A stretch of 64,000 bases of DNA. Origin: Pseudoclavibacter caeni. GTDB lineage: Bacteria; Actinomycetota; Actinomycetes; Actinomycetales; Microbacteriaceae. Positions 27,195-36,062 of the stretch are shown here, in pieces; position 1 is the first letter of the stretch; each line of letters begins with the position of its first letter. The position numbers and the translations under genes were made by a program. The stretch lies in assembly GCF_008831125.1 (NCBI RefSeq), contig NZ_WBKA01000001.1:372001-436000 (forward strand), read 5' to 3'. Below the pieces are notes generated by a model. That model made no database searches and was not told the DNA's origin. It saw only the letters and a program-made list of their open reading frames with translations.

Positions 27195-28574
27195 TCACCG
27201 CTCGGTCGCGAGCCGCCCGGCCAGGCCGATGTAGGTCTCCGGGCGCAGGGCGAACAGGCGCTGTTTCGCCTCGTCGCCGATGTCGAGCCCTGAGACGAAC
27301 TCCTCGAGGTCGGCCTGTGTCACCCGGTGGCCGCGGGTGAGGCCTTTGAGTAGGGTGTAGGGGTCGTCGATGTGCGAGCGGCCGGCCGCCACCTCGGCGC
27401 GGATGACCGTCTGGATCGCCTCGGCGAGCACCTCCCAGTTGTGGTCCAGATCGGCGGCGAGCGTGTCGCGGGCGAGCTCGACGGTGCCGAGGCCCCTGAC
27501 GAGGTTGTCGATCGCCAGCAGCGAGTGGCCGAGGGCGACGCCGATGTTGCGCTGCGTGGTCGAGTCGGTCAGATCCCGCTGCATTCGGCTGGTGACCAGC
27601 GTCGACGCCAGCGAGCCGAGCAGTGCATTCGACAGCTCGAGGTTCGCCTCGGCGTTCTCGAAGCGGATCGGGTTGATCTTGTGCGGCATCGTCGACGAGC
27701 CCACCTCGCCGGCGACCGGGATCTGGTGGAAGTAGCCCATCGAGATGTACGTCCACATGTCGGTGGCGAGGTTGTGCAGGATGCTGTTGAACAGCTCGAC
27801 GGTGTGGTACAGCTCCGCCTGCCAGTCGTGCGACTCGATCTGCGTGGTCAGCGGGTTCCAGGTCAGGCCGAGCCCCTCCACGAACCGGCGCGAGACGTCC
27901 GGCCAGTCGGCGGTCGGATCGGCGACGACGTGCGCCGCGTACGTGCCGGTCGCACCGTTGAACTTGCCCAGATAGTCCTGCCGCTCGATGTGCGCGAGCT
28001 GACGGCTGAGCCGGTGCACGAACACCGCGAGCTCCTTGCCCATCGTCGACGGGGTCGCCGGCTGGCCGTGCGTGTGCGACAGCAGCGGCACCTCGGCGTA
28101 CTCGGTGGCCATGTCGCCCAGTCGCTCGACCAGCGCGCGGGCCCGGGGCAGCCACACCTCGCGCATCGCGTCCCGCACGATCGTCGCGTACGACAGGTTG
28201 TTGACGTCCTCGCTCGTGCAGGCGATGTGCACGAGCTCCGCGTGGTCGGCGAGGCCGAGCGCGGGCAGGTGCCGGCGGATGAACACCTCGACGCTCTTGA
28301 CGTCGTGCTTGCGCACGGCCTCGAGCTCGGCGAGCTCGTCGATCGAGGACTGATCGAAGTCGGTCACGAGCCGGCGCAGCCCGGCCTTCTGCGCGTCGTT
28401 CATCGGGTGCGTGCCGAACAGGCCCTCGTCGGTGAGGAAGATCAGCCACTCGACCTCGATGTGCACGCGGGCGCGGTTCAGCCCGGCCTCGCTGAGGTAT
28501 TCGCCGAGCGCGCCCACTGCCTTCCGGTATCGGCCGTCGAGTGGGCTGAGGGGCTGATGGTCGAGGGTGCTCAC
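27195..28574 (-). CDS. purB: Adenylosuccinate lyase
   Basis: Catalyses two steps of purine synthesis (SAICAR to AICAR, and adenylosuccinate to AMP). 459 residues, normal length. The superfamily signature is GSSTMPHKINPIRFENAE with its catalytic Ser, and the general-acid region SHTHGQPATPST is present. The GTG at 28574 (CACGTGAGCACC) follows ACAGGAGAGCAC and aligns with the family start (STLDHQPLSPLDGRY). This is a housekeeping gene embedded in the catabolic region. It is convergent with the hydroxyacid dehydrogenase, with 33 bases between stops. Confidence 0.96.
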   Translation of the reverse strand: MSTLDHQPLSPLDGRYRKAVGALGEYLSEAGLNRARVHIEVEWLIFLTDEGLFGTHPMNDAQKAGLRRLVTDFDQSSIDELAELEAVRKHDVKSVEVFIRRHLPALGLADHAELVHIACTSEDVNNLSYATIVRDAMREVWLPRARALVERLGDMATEYAEVPLLSHTHGQPATPSTMGKELAVFVHRLSRQLAHIERQDYLGKFNGATGTYAAHVVADPTADWPDVSRRFVEGLGLTWNPLTTQIESHDWQAELYHTVELFNSILHNLATDMWTYISMGYFHQIPVAGEVGSSTMPHKINPIRFENAEANLELSNALLGSLASTLVTSRMQRDLTDSTTQRNIGVALGHSLLAIDNLVRGLGTVELARDTLAADLDHNWEVLAEAIQTVIRAEVAAGRSHIDDPYTLLKGLTRGHRVTQADLEEFVSGLDIGDEAKQRLFALRPETYIGLAGRLATER

Positions 28575-28917
28575 GTGCTCTCCTGTGTGGTTGCGTGCCG
28601 TCGCGGGTGCGTCCGTGCCGCGGGCCGGCCCCTCGATTCTAGTCGCATGGCCGGCGGGCTCCCGGGCGCGCCGAGGTGACGGCGGCACCGGTGGCCACGG
28701 GTGCTCCATCGCGCCGACGTGAGGTGCGAGATTCATAGCAACAATCTGTAACACGCACGAAATCTTGATTCGGAATGATGATGGGCAACGGAATCACTTG
28801 CACTCAAGAGGTTTCGCCACGAAGAATGGCATTCACGCGGGCAGTGTCGCCACCGGGGTGATGCGTCCGTTGGAAGAGGTGATACGAGGCGCGCCAGCGC
28901 CCGAGAAGGAGGACGTG
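28575..28917. other. Divergent intergenic region between purB and usp2
   Basis: 343 bases with no supported gene. The stretch 28725-28830 is markedly AT-richer than its surroundings and probably holds promoters for both flanking genes. It includes GATTTCGTG on the minus strand (28756-28764), a 9-mer also found at 33911-33919 in front of the aminotransferase/SSADH pair. An open frame runs through the right part toward usp2, but its codons look non-conserved. Confidence 0.5.
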
Positions 28918-29847
28918 ATGCCCATCATGGTGGCCTACCGACACTCGTCGGCCGGCAGAGACGCCCTGCGCGTCGGAGCGCGCCTGGCACGCAGCCGTGG
29001 CACGAAGCTCTACATCGTCAGCGTGATCCCGCGTGAGGTCGAGCATGACACGTTCGCCCCACCGTCGGCCTCGTACGATCGATTCGTCTTCGACCAGATG
29101 GGCGGATGGCTCGCCGAGGCCGCGAGCCTGGTCGCCGGTGACATCGAGCTGCACACCGAGATCGAGGTGAGCGACTCCGAGGAACAGGGCATCCTCGATG
29201 CCGCCCACCGCCTGCACGCGGAGGTGATCGTGCTCGGCACGGCGACCGGCGGGTTGCTCGGCCGTTTCACCCTGGGCAGCGTGAGCAACGCGCTGCTGCA
29301 CTCCTCGGATGTGCCGGTCACCCTCGCCCCGGACGACGCCCGCGAGGTCGCGCAGGACGCGCCGATCTCCCGGGTCACCGTCGCCGTCGGCGATCTCGGC
29401 GGCAACCGCACCCTGTTCGACACCGCCGCGTTCATCGCGAGCCGTCGTGGCATCCCCGTGCGTCTGCTCACACTCGCGACCGTCGACCCCGGCCGCGGCA
29501 GCGCGGCGGCCGACCGCGCGCGCACCCAGGCCGTGCAGACGCTCGGCACCGCGGCCGTCAGCAGCCTGCCGCACGATCTCGACATCACCACACGCGTCGA
29601 GGTCGCCGGGCGCATCGACCAGGCCGTCGAGCAGGTCGACTGGGATCCGGCCGAGATCGTGCTCATCGGCTCCAGCCGGCTGGCCCAGGCGCGGTCGATG
29701 TTCCTCGGCTCCACTGCGGCGAAGCTCGTGCGCACGCTGAGCGTCCCGATGATCGTCGTGCCGCGCGACGATGTGATGCGCACCGGCGCGGCGGATGCGT
29801 CCGGAGCGGCCCCGACGGCCACGGACGAGCGGGGCGGTGAGCGATGA
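28918..29847 (+). CDS. Tandem universal stress protein, copy 2
   Basis: 309 residues, two Usp domains. VLGTATGGLLGRFTLGSVS ends the first and EIVLIGSSRLAQARSMFLGS ends the second, followed by a disordered Ala/Thr-rich tail. It is closely similar to copy 1 in order and motifs (PIMVAYRHSSAGRDAL; SDLGGNRTLFDTA-like segment). The ATG at 28918 follows AAGGAGGACGTG. Its stop overlaps the permease start by four bases (ATGA), implying that the stress protein and the transporter are made together and may interact. Confidence 0.88.
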   Translation: MPIMVAYRHSSAGRDALRVGARLARSRGTKLYIVSVIPREVEHDTFAPPSASYDRFVFDQMGGWLAEAASLVAGDIELHTEIEVSDSEEQGILDAAHRLHAEVIVLGTATGGLLGRFTLGSVSNALLHSSDVPVTLAPDDAREVAQDAPISRVTVAVGDLGGNRTLFDTAAFIASRRGIPVRLLTLATVDPGRGSAAADRARTQAVQTLGTAAVSSLPHDLDITTRVEVAGRIDQAVEQVDWDPAEIVLIGSSRLAQARSMFLGSTAAKLVRTLSVPMIVVPRDDVMRTGAADASGAAPTATDERGGER

Positions 29848-31379
29848 GCACGACACCGGCAGCACAGGAGACCTCGCGCAAGGGGCTCGGCAAGGGGACG
29901 GTCGGCCTGCTCGGCGCGATGGTGATCGGCATCTCGTGCATCGCGCCCGCGTACACGCTCACCGGGGCGCTCGGCCCGACGGTCAGCGTGGTCGGCACGC
30001 ACGTGCCCGCGGTGTTCATCGTCGGGTTCATCCCGATGCTGCTCACCGCGTTCGGGTACAAGCAGCTCAACGCACGCATGCCCGACTCGGGCACCTCGTT
30101 CACCTGGGCGACGCGGGCGTTCGGTCCGTGGGTCGGCTGGATGGCCGGCTGGGGGCTCATCGTCGCCACGGTGGTGGTGCTCTCGAACCTGGCGGGCATC
30201 GCGGTCGACTTCTTCTACCTCGCGCTGTCGCAGCTGTTCAGCAACCCTGACCTGGCGGACCTCACCGACGACCCGCTGATCAACGTGATCACCTGTCTGG
30301 CGTTCATCGCGATCGCAGTGGCGATCTCGTACCGTGACATGCAGACCACGCAGAAGTTCCAGTACGCCCTCGTCGGGTTCCAGATCCTCGTGATGCTGCT
30401 CTTCGGCGGGGTCGCCCTGTGGCACGTGGCGAACGGCACCGCGTTCGACGCCACGGCGATCACGCTCGACGACTTCAACCCGTTCACGATCGACTCGTTC
30501 TCGTCGTTCGCCAGCGGCATCTCGCTGTCGCTGTTCATCTTCTGGGGCTGGGACGTCATCCTCACGATGAACGAGGAGACGAAGGACCCGGAGCGCACGC
30601 CGGGCCGGGCCGCGACGATCTCGATCTTCGTGATCATCGGCCTGTACCTGTTCGTGACGGTGGGGCTGATGGCGTTCGCGGGCGTCGGCGACGGCGAGTA
30701 CGGGCTGAACAACCCGGACATCCAGGAGAACGTGTTCTTCGCCCTGGCCGGGCCGGTGCTCGGGCCGCTGGCGATCCTCGTATCGCTGGCCGTGCTGATG
30801 TCGTCGGCGGCGTCGCTGCAGTCGACCGCGGTCGGCCCGGCCCGCACGCTGCTGTCGATGGGGCACTACGGGGCGTTGCCCAGGCGGTTCGCCCGCGTGC
30901 ACCCGCGTTACCTCACCCCGGGGTTCGCGACGGTTGTCTCGGGCGTGGTCGCCGCCGTGTTCTACACAGTCATGCGGTTCCTCAGCGAGGCCGTGCTGTG
31001 GGACACGATCACGACGCTCGGCATGATGATCTGCTTCTACTACGGGCTGACCGCCCTGTCGGCGGTGTGGTACTTCCGCCACGAGTGGTTCCGCAGCGTG
31101 CGCAACGCGCTGGAGACGTTCCTGTTCCCGCTCGTCGGCGGGCTCGTCCTCGTCATCCTGTTCTTCGTCACGCTCGTCGACTCCTTGGACCCGGACTACG
31201 GGTCGGGGTCGAGCATCGGCGGAATCGGGCTCGTGTTCATCCTGGGGCTCGTGCTCATCCTCTCGGGCGTGGTGGTGATGGTCTGGCGATACTTCCGGTC
31301 GCCGGCGTTCTTCCGCGGTGAGACCGGGCTGCGCGCGGGCGTGGCGGGGGACGCCGAGGAGGCGCTGCTGCACGGGTAG
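29844..31379 (+). CDS. APC-family amino-acid/polyamine permease
   Basis: 511-residue inner-membrane permease with about 12-13 spans. The N-terminal glycine-rich substrate element is VIGISCIAPAYTLTGALGP. The FIFWGWDVILTMNEETKDPE segment, with its conserved Glu/Asp region after span 6, is typical of amino-acid or polyamine permeases. It is translationally coupled to the Usp gene. Given the amine and semialdehyde enzymes nearby, a polyamine, GABA or amino acid is a sensible substrate, but this is inference. Confidence 0.88.
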   Translation: MSTTPAAQETSRKGLGKGTVGLLGAMVIGISCIAPAYTLTGALGPTVSVVGTHVPAVFIVGFIPMLLTAFGYKQLNARMPDSGTSFTWATRAFGPWVGWMAGWGLIVATVVVLSNLAGIAVDFFYLALSQLFSNPDLADLTDDPLINVITCLAFIAIAVAISYRDMQTTQKFQYALVGFQILVMLLFGGVALWHVANGTAFDATAITLDDFNPFTIDSFSSFASGISLSLFIFWGWDVILTMNEETKDPERTPGRAATISIFVIIGLYLFVTVGLMAFAGVGDGEYGLNNPDIQENVFFALAGPVLGPLAILVSLAVLMSSAASLQSTAVGPARTLLSMGHYGALPRRFARVHPRYLTPGFATVVSGVVAAVFYTVMRFLSEAVLWDTITTLGMMICFYYGLTALSAVWYFRHEWFRSVRNALETFLFPLVGGLVLVILFFVTLVDSLDPDYGSGSSIGGIGLVFILGLVLILSGVVVMVWRYFRSPAFFRGETGLRAGVAGDAEEALLHG

Positions 31380-31419
31380 CGGTCGGGGCCGTGCACGGGG
31401 GTGGTCGATCGGGGGTCTC

Positions 31420-31473
31420 GTGCACGGACCTGCCAGTTGTGCACAGATCTGCCAGTGACTGGCAGGTCTGTGC
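31420..31473. repeat. Three-unit palindromic repeat after the APC permease gene
   Basis: Two direct 18-base units (GTGCACGGACCTGCCAGT at 31420 and GTGCACAGATCTGCCAGT at 31439) are followed by an inverted unit (ACTGGCAGGTCTGTGC, 31458-31473). The last two form a 15-bp hairpin with a three-base loop. It may end the permease transcript, or be a REP-like extragenic element. The rest of 31380-31683 shows no supported gene. Confidence 0.65.
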
Positions 31474-31683
31474 GTTTGAGGGGTTCCGTGGCCGGTCGGT
31501 GCTCGGACAGGTGCCGGAGGCGCTCGCGGACGGGATGATGCCGTCCCGGAGTACTCGCGTCCCGCAGGAGTCCACAGGACGTTCGCCGGCGTTCCAACGC
31601 ACGCCCTCGGTGACGGATGCGGGAGCAGTCATGGCCACGTCCACGTTCACGTCCGATGACGTGATCGCGATCCGAATGCACGC

Positions 31684-32171
31684 GTGGCCCCGCCTTTCCC
31701 CCGTGAGCTGGGCGAGGGCGTCGCCCCGTGGCCGGTGGCGCTGCGGCATCATCTCGTCGAGGTCTCCCTTGTCGACTGCTTGACCACGGTCGGAGGCCGG
31801 CTGGGCCGGCTGCAGGATGTTGCAGAGCATCGTCATGGAGCGTCCGGAGAGCCGGCGCATCTGGCGCCTCAGCGCGTCAGGATGAAAGAACGGCTTCGAA
31901 CTGCACGTCGCCACGCTGTTGCGGCTGGTCGGGCTGCAGGTGACGGAGCAGGTCAGGGCTGCCGGGCGGCCGGCGCGTGGAGGGGCGTCTCGCTCTGGAA
32001 TTCGACGGGCGGGACCACTATGACGCGCGGCAGTATGGGATCGATCTGGCTAAGGGGCTGCAGGCGACGGAGTCAGGGATGTTTGTGACCCGACTGTCGT
32101 ACTGGCAGCTGATGGAGGAATGGCCGCGTGTGCTGGACGCGATTCTGCGGGCGATCGCCATGCTCTCCTGA
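31684..32171 (+). pseudogene. DUF559-type (Vsr-like endonuclease fold) protein, remnant
   Basis: The end of the stretch encodes RLALEFDGRDHYDARQYGID and LSYWQLMEEWPRVLDAILRA, which matches the end of DUF559 proteins (core EFDG...HY..., then a Trp-Pro motif). Just upstream in another frame is LLRLVGLQVTEQVRAAG, the preceding strand of the same fold. Further upstream, VEVSLVDCLTTV resembles the linker of these proteins. At least one frameshift near 31975 and probable deletions are needed to join them. Actinomycetes often carry many such genes of uncertain role (nuclease or toxin-antitoxin associated). The boundaries are approximate. Confidence 0.5.
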
Positions 32172-32211
32172 GTGGGGGTGCCCGCTGGCGGGTCGGCGTG
32201 TGAGAACGGGC

Positions 32212-32249
32212 GAGGGGCCGGGATGCCATCGGCGGCATCCCGGCCCCTC
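32212..32249. terminator. Strong terminator, convergent side of the aminotransferase gene
   Basis: Perfect 16-bp stem (GAGGGGCCGGGATGCC and its complement) around a six-base loop, 48 bases beyond the minus-strand stop at 32297. It is able to end transcription from either side. Confidence 0.8.
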
Positions 32250-32296
32250 ATCCTTGCCCGGGTGCAGGTGCGGCCCGGGTGGCGGACGCTACTTCG

Positions 32297-33670
32297 TCAC
32301 TTCGTCAGGTCGCGGGCGAGTGCCTCAAAGGCGGCCACGTACGCGTCGATGGCCTCGTCGGTGTGGGTGACCGACAGCGTCCACTCCTCCTCGCGGCCCG
32401 GCGTCATGAAGATGCCCCGGTTGAGGTTGTACAGCCACGCGAGCTCGGCGAGATCGCCGCGCTGGCTGGCCTTGTAGGTCTCGTAGTCGACGACCTTCTG
32501 ATCTGAGAAGGTCACGCAGCCCTTCGACCCGATGCCCACCGCGTAGCCGGGCAGGTCGTACTTGTCGATGACGGCCTGGCAGCCGTTGACGATGCGGTCG
32601 TTGAGGTGGGCCAGGTGCGCGTATGCCTCGGGGGTGAGCACCTCCTGCAGCGACGCGCGCGCCGCTGCCATCGACAGCGGGTTGCCCGAGTAGGTGCCGA
32701 CCTGGTAGACGGTGTGGTCCTCGACCACGCGCATGACCTCCTCGGTGCCGCCGATCGCCCCGGCGGGCAGGCCGCCGCCGAGCGCCTTGGCAAGGGTGAC
32801 GAGGTCGGGCTTGACACCGAACTTCTCGGTCGCACCGCCGGCGGCGATGCACAGGCCGGTCTTGACCTCGTCGAAGATCAGGACGATGCCGTGGCGCTTG
32901 GTGATGTCGCGCACGGCCTCGAGGTAGCCGGGCTCTGGCAGCACGACGCCGAGGTTCATCATCGCGGCCTCCATGATGACGCAGGCGGGCTTGTGCCCCT
33001 CGGCCTCGAGCTCGATGATGCGACGCTCCATCGCGTCCGCGTCGTTGAAGGGCACGGCGTAGGTCATGTCGACGGTCGCCTGCGGGATGCCGCCACCGTA
33101 GGGCAGCGACGCCAGGTGGTAGTGGTCGCCGATCTGGTCGTACTCGACGCCGATCGACACCATCACGGTGTCGTGGTGGCCGTGGTACGAGCCGAAGATC
33201 TTCAGCACGGTGTCACGGCCGGTGTAGGCGCGGGCGATGCGGATGGCGTCCATCGTCGACTCCGACCCGGAGTTCGTGAAGCGCCACTTCGGCAGGCCCC
33301 AGCGGGAGGAGAGCTCGTCGGCGACGATGATGTCGTCCTCGGTCGCACACCCGAAGTGGGTGCCCTTCGGGTAGCGCTCGGCGATGGCCCGGCCGATGGC
33401 GGGGTGCGCGTGGCCCTGCACCATGGCGCCGAAGCCGTTGTGGAAGTCCCACATCTCATTGCCGTCGACGTCCCAGATCTTCGGCCCCGAGCCGCGCTCG
33501 ATGTAGATGGGCCACGGGTCGCGCAGCTGGTAGGACGAGGCGACGCCGCCGCTGAGGTGCTCCTTCGCCTCGGCGAACATTCGCTTCGAGCCCTGCGTGC
33601 GGGCGTTCAGCTTGTCGGACTCGATCTTGGTCAGTTCAGCGACGCGCTCGCTGTCGATGTTCACAGCCAT
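32297..33670 (-). CDS. Class-III aminotransferase, glutamate-semialdehyde-aminomutase-like
   Basis: 457-residue PLP enzyme. The cofactor Asp267 (IFDEVKTG) and Schiff-base Lys295 ([15 protein letters not shown]) are present, with the phosphate-binding region NSGSEST. By sequence it belongs to the HemL-like branch, but its place opposite an SSADH gene and beside Lrp/PucR regulators makes a catabolic amine or omega-amino-acid transaminase (GABA-like substrate) more likely than a heme enzyme. The start is supported by GGAAGGCAGAC. It is divergent from the SSADH gene over a 470-base control region. Confidence 0.8.
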   Translation of the reverse strand: MAVNIDSERVAELTKIESDKLNARTQGSKRMFAEAKEHLSGGVASSYQLRDPWPIYIERGSGPKIWDVDGNEMWDFHNGFGAMVQGHAHPAIGRAIAERYPKGTHFGCATEDDIIVADELSSRWGLPKWRFTNSGSESTMDAIRIARAYTGRDTVLKIFGSYHGHHDTVMVSIGVEYDQIGDHYHLASLPYGGGIPQATVDMTYAVPFNDADAMERRIIELEAEGHKPACVIMEAAMMNLGVVLPEPGYLEAVRDITKRHGIVLIFDEVKTGLCIAAGGATEKFGVKPDLVTLAKALGGGLPAGAIGGTEEVMRVVEDHTVYQVGTYSGNPLSMAAARASLQEVLTPEAYAHLAHLNDRIVNGCQAVIDKYDLPGYAVGIGSKGCVTFSDQKVVDYETYKASQRGDLAELAWLYNLNRGIFMTPGREEEWTLSVTHTDEAIDAYVAAFEALARDLTK

Positions 33671-33869
33671 GTCTGCCTTCCAGCCCCGGTCGGCCTGGCA
33701 CCGGGTCGATGTCGTTCCTCGCTCTCGACCGGCCTGGCGAACGAGAGCGCTCCCGCGGGCCGGGCGCGCGGGCGGACGGCGCTGGTCGCCTCCGCCGGCC
33801 GCGGCGCCGGTGATCGGGATGCTGTCATGAGCCTAGGCCGGCTGCAGCGTGAATCGCAAAGATCAGGGA

Positions 33870-33921
33870 GTGATTTCACGAGACTGAAACATGAAATATG
33901 AAAACACGCGTGATTTCGTGT
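33870..33921. promoter_or_regulatory. Paired GTGATTTC sites, 40 bases apart
   Basis: GTGATTTCACG (33870) contains the palindrome GTGATTTCAC, and GTGATTTCGTG (33910) repeats its first eight bases exactly 40 bases later, about four helical turns. The neighbouring Lrp/AsnC protein (35598) or the PucR-type regulator (36041) could bind here. No direct evidence identifies the binder. Confidence 0.4.
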
Positions 33922-34072
33922 GTTTGGACTGGGTGCTGCGGTGCGCCGGAGGAGGCTGGCATGGTAGCGTGCGAACTGTCGCATCCGGGACGTCTCGCGC
34001 TCGTCCGCGAGGCGTCGAGTGGATGCGGCGCCCGGTGCGCCAGCCGCCAGCCGGGCTCGGAGGCTTGCCACA

Positions 34073-34105
34073 GGAAACGTCCCGGTAACCCGGGTGTGCG
34101 AGTCT
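34073..34105 (+). promoter_or_regulatory. Promoter/operator element shared with the first SSADH gene
   Basis: GGAAACGTCCCGGTAACCCG followed, 28 bases from its first base, by AGTCT. This is the same layout as at 6911-6943. GAGTCT (34100-34105) could be the -10 box, about 35 bases before the SSADH start. Confidence 0.5.
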
Positions 34106-34140
34106 TCCCGGACTGACTGATTCCCGGAGGAGAGTGGAGC

Positions 34141-35520
34141 ATGTCCTATTACGCCGTCGTCAATCCCGCGAACGGTGAGACCGTCGCCGAGTATCCGACC
34201 GACACCGACGCGCAGGTGCGTGAGGCGGTCGACCGGGTCGCGACCGCGCACGAGACCTGGCGCCGTCGTCCGCTCGTGGAGCGCGCCGCCGTCGTGCGCC
34301 GCGTCGCCGAGCTGCACCGCGAGCGCCGCGAGGAACTGGCCGCGATCATCACCCGCGAGATGGGCAAGCCGCTCGAGCAGGCGCTCGGCGAGGTCGACTT
34401 CTCCGCCGACATCTACGCGTACTACGCCGATCACGCAGAGGCGTTCATGGCCGACGAGCCGGTCGCGGCGGAGAACGGCTCGGCGATCATCCGCAAGGGC
34501 TCGTTCGGCCCGCTGCTGGGCATCATGCCCTGGAACTTCCCGTACTACCAGGTGGCGCGCTTCGCGGGCCCGAACCTGATCATCGGCAACACCGTGCTGC
34601 TCAAGCACGCCCCGCAGTGCCCCGAGTCAGCCACCGCGATCGAGGCGATCCTGCATGAGGCCGGCGCCGGCGACGCGTACGTCAACCTGTTCGCGACGAA
34701 CGAGCAGATCAGCACGGTCATCGCCGACCCGCGTGTGCGCGGGGTGTCGCTGACCGGTTCTGAGCGGGCTGGTGCGGCGGTCGCCCAGCAGGCCGGCCAG
34801 CACCTGAAGAAGGTCGTGCTCGAGCTCGGCGGCTCCGACCCGATGATCGTGCTCTCCACCGACGACCTGGACAGGACGGTCGCCGACGCGGTCGCCGTGC
34901 GCTTGGACAACAACGGTCAGGTCTGCAACGCCGCCAAGCGCTTCGTCATCATCGACGACCTCTACGATGCGTTCCTCGAGCGGTTCACCGAAGCGCTGGC
35001 AAAGGTAACCCCGCAGGATCCGTCGGTCGCCCCCGACATCCCGCTCGGTCCGCTGTCCTCGCAGCGCGCCGCCGACCACCTCTTCGAGCAGGTGTCCCGC
35101 GCGATCGCGCAGGGGGCCACGGCCGTCCTCGGCGGCCCCGAGCATGAGGGCACTTACTTCGGCCCGGTCGTGCTCACCGGGGTCACGCCGGAGAACGACG
35201 CCTATCGCGAGGAGTTCTTCGGCCCCGTCGCGCAGGTCTACCGGGCGGCGGACGAGGACGACGCGGTGCGCATCGCCAACGACACGCCCTTCGGGCTGGG
35301 GTCGTACCTGTACACGACCGACCGGGAGCAGGCGCTGCGCGTGGCCGATCGCATCGAGGCGGGCATGGTCTACATCAACGAGGTCGGCGCAGACTCGGCC
35401 GAGCTGCCCTTCGGCGGGGTGAAGAACTCGGGCTTCGGGCGCGAGCTCGGCAGTCTCGGCATCACCGAGTTCGTCAACAAGAAGCTCATCCACTCGGGCG
35501 ACGACCTGTTCGCCCGCTGA
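34141..35520 (+). CDS. Succinate-semialdehyde-type dehydrogenase, second copy
   Basis: 459 residues, closely related to the product of 7002-8384. The general base Glu228 (VVLELGGSD) and catalytic Cys262 ([11 protein letters not shown]) are intact, as is PWNFPYYQV. An excellent ribosome site (CGGAGGAGAGTGGAGC) precedes the ATG. Divergent placement from a class-III aminotransferase fits a transaminase/semialdehyde-dehydrogenase pair of the GabT-GabD kind, feeding succinate or a similar acid into the TCA cycle. The precise aldehyde is inferred. Confidence 0.88.
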   Translation: MSYYAVVNPANGETVAEYPTDTDAQVREAVDRVATAHETWRRRPLVERAAVVRRVAELHRERREELAAIITREMGKPLEQALGEVDFSADIYAYYADHAEAFMADEPVAAENGSAIIRKGSFGPLLGIMPWNFPYYQVARFAGPNLIIGNTVLLKHAPQCPESATAIEAILHEAGAGDAYVNLFATNEQISTVIADPRVRGVSLTGSERAGAAVAQQAGQHLKKVVLELGGSDPMIVLSTDDLDRTVADAVAVRLDNNGQVCNAAKRFVIIDDLYDAFLERFTEALAKVTPQDPSVAPDIPLGPLSSQRAADHLFEQVSRAIAQGATAVLGGPEHEGTYFGPVVLTGVTPENDAYREEFFGPVAQVYRAADEDDAVRIANDTPFGLGSYLYTTDREQALRVADRIEAGMVYINEVGADSAELPFGGVKNSGFGRELGSLGITEFVNKKLIHSGDDLFAR

Positions 35521-35597
35521 GTCGGCCCGCGCCGCACCGCCCGGGCTGGGATAATCGTCCCGGCCCGGGCGGTCGCACCGGGGGCGAGGAGTGGCGC

Positions 35598-36062
35598 ATG
35601 CAGCACGCGAACGGGTTTCGGCTCGATGATGTCTCGAAGCGTATCATCGAGCACCTGCAGGAGGATGGTCGCCGTTCCTACAGCGAGATCGCCCGGCAGA
35701 TCGGTTTGAGCGAGGCCGCGGTGCGCCAGCGCACCCAGCGGCTGGTGGACGCGGGGGTCATCCAGATCACCGCGGTGACCGATCCGCTGCAGCTCGGCTT
35801 CGCCCGCCAGGCGATGATCGGCATCAAGGTGGATGGCGATTTGCAGCGAGTCGCCGAGGAGCTGGCCGCGATCGACGAGGTCGACTATGTGCTCATCACC
35901 ACGGGGCGCTTCGACCTGCTCGCCGAGGCGATCGCCGCCGACGACGACGAGTACCTCGATCTGCTCACCAACCGTGTGCGCGGCATCGAGGGGGTCGCGG
36001 CGACCGAGACGTTCATGTATCTGAAGCTCGTCAAGCAGAGCTACAAGTGGGGCACGCGCTGA
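35598..36062 (+). CDS. Lrp/AsnC-family transcriptional regulator 1
   Basis: 154 residues: an N-terminal winged helix (KRIIEHLQEDGRRSYSEIAR, recognition helix SEAAVRQRTQRL) and a C-terminal RAM ligand domain (MIGIKVDGDLQRVAEELAAI). Such proteins sense amino acids or their derivatives and often control the adjacent catabolic gene, here the SSADH/aminotransferase pair. The ATG follows GGGCGAGGAGTGGCGC. A GGATAAT -10-like box lies about 45 bases upstream. Its 3' end overlaps the convergent PucR-type gene by 22 bases. Confidence 0.9.
   Translation: MQHANGFRLDDVSKRIIEHLQEDGRRSYSEIARQIGLSEAAVRQRTQRLVDAGVIQITAVTDPLQLGFARQAMIGIKVDGDLQRVAEELAAIDEVDYVLITTGRFDLLAEAIAADDDEYLDLLTNRVRGIEGVAATETFMYLKLVKQSYKWGTR

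Larger units (their letters stand above)
33671..34140. other. Divergent control region between the aminotransferase and SSADH genes
   Basis: 470 bases with no supported gene. The centre (33865-33935) is AT-rich and holds the GTGATTTC repeats. The right end holds the element shared with the first SSADH gene. Both flanking genes have ribosome sites at their starts. A regulated bidirectional promoter is the natural reading. Confidence 0.6.

Noticed and set aside
29010-31373. Long minus-strand open frame opposite usp2 and the APC permease
   Set aside because: Composition is Arg/His/Asp-rich antisense of membrane-protein codons; no family resemblance.
32297-33670. Heme-pathway glutamate-1-semialdehyde aminomutase (hemL)
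   Set aside because: Sequence branch is similar, but no heme genes are near and the divergent SSADH and amino-acid regulators point to catabolism.
33671-34140. Small genes in the divergent control region
   Set aside because: Short open frames exist on both strands but lack ribosome sites, conserved motifs or normal codon composition.
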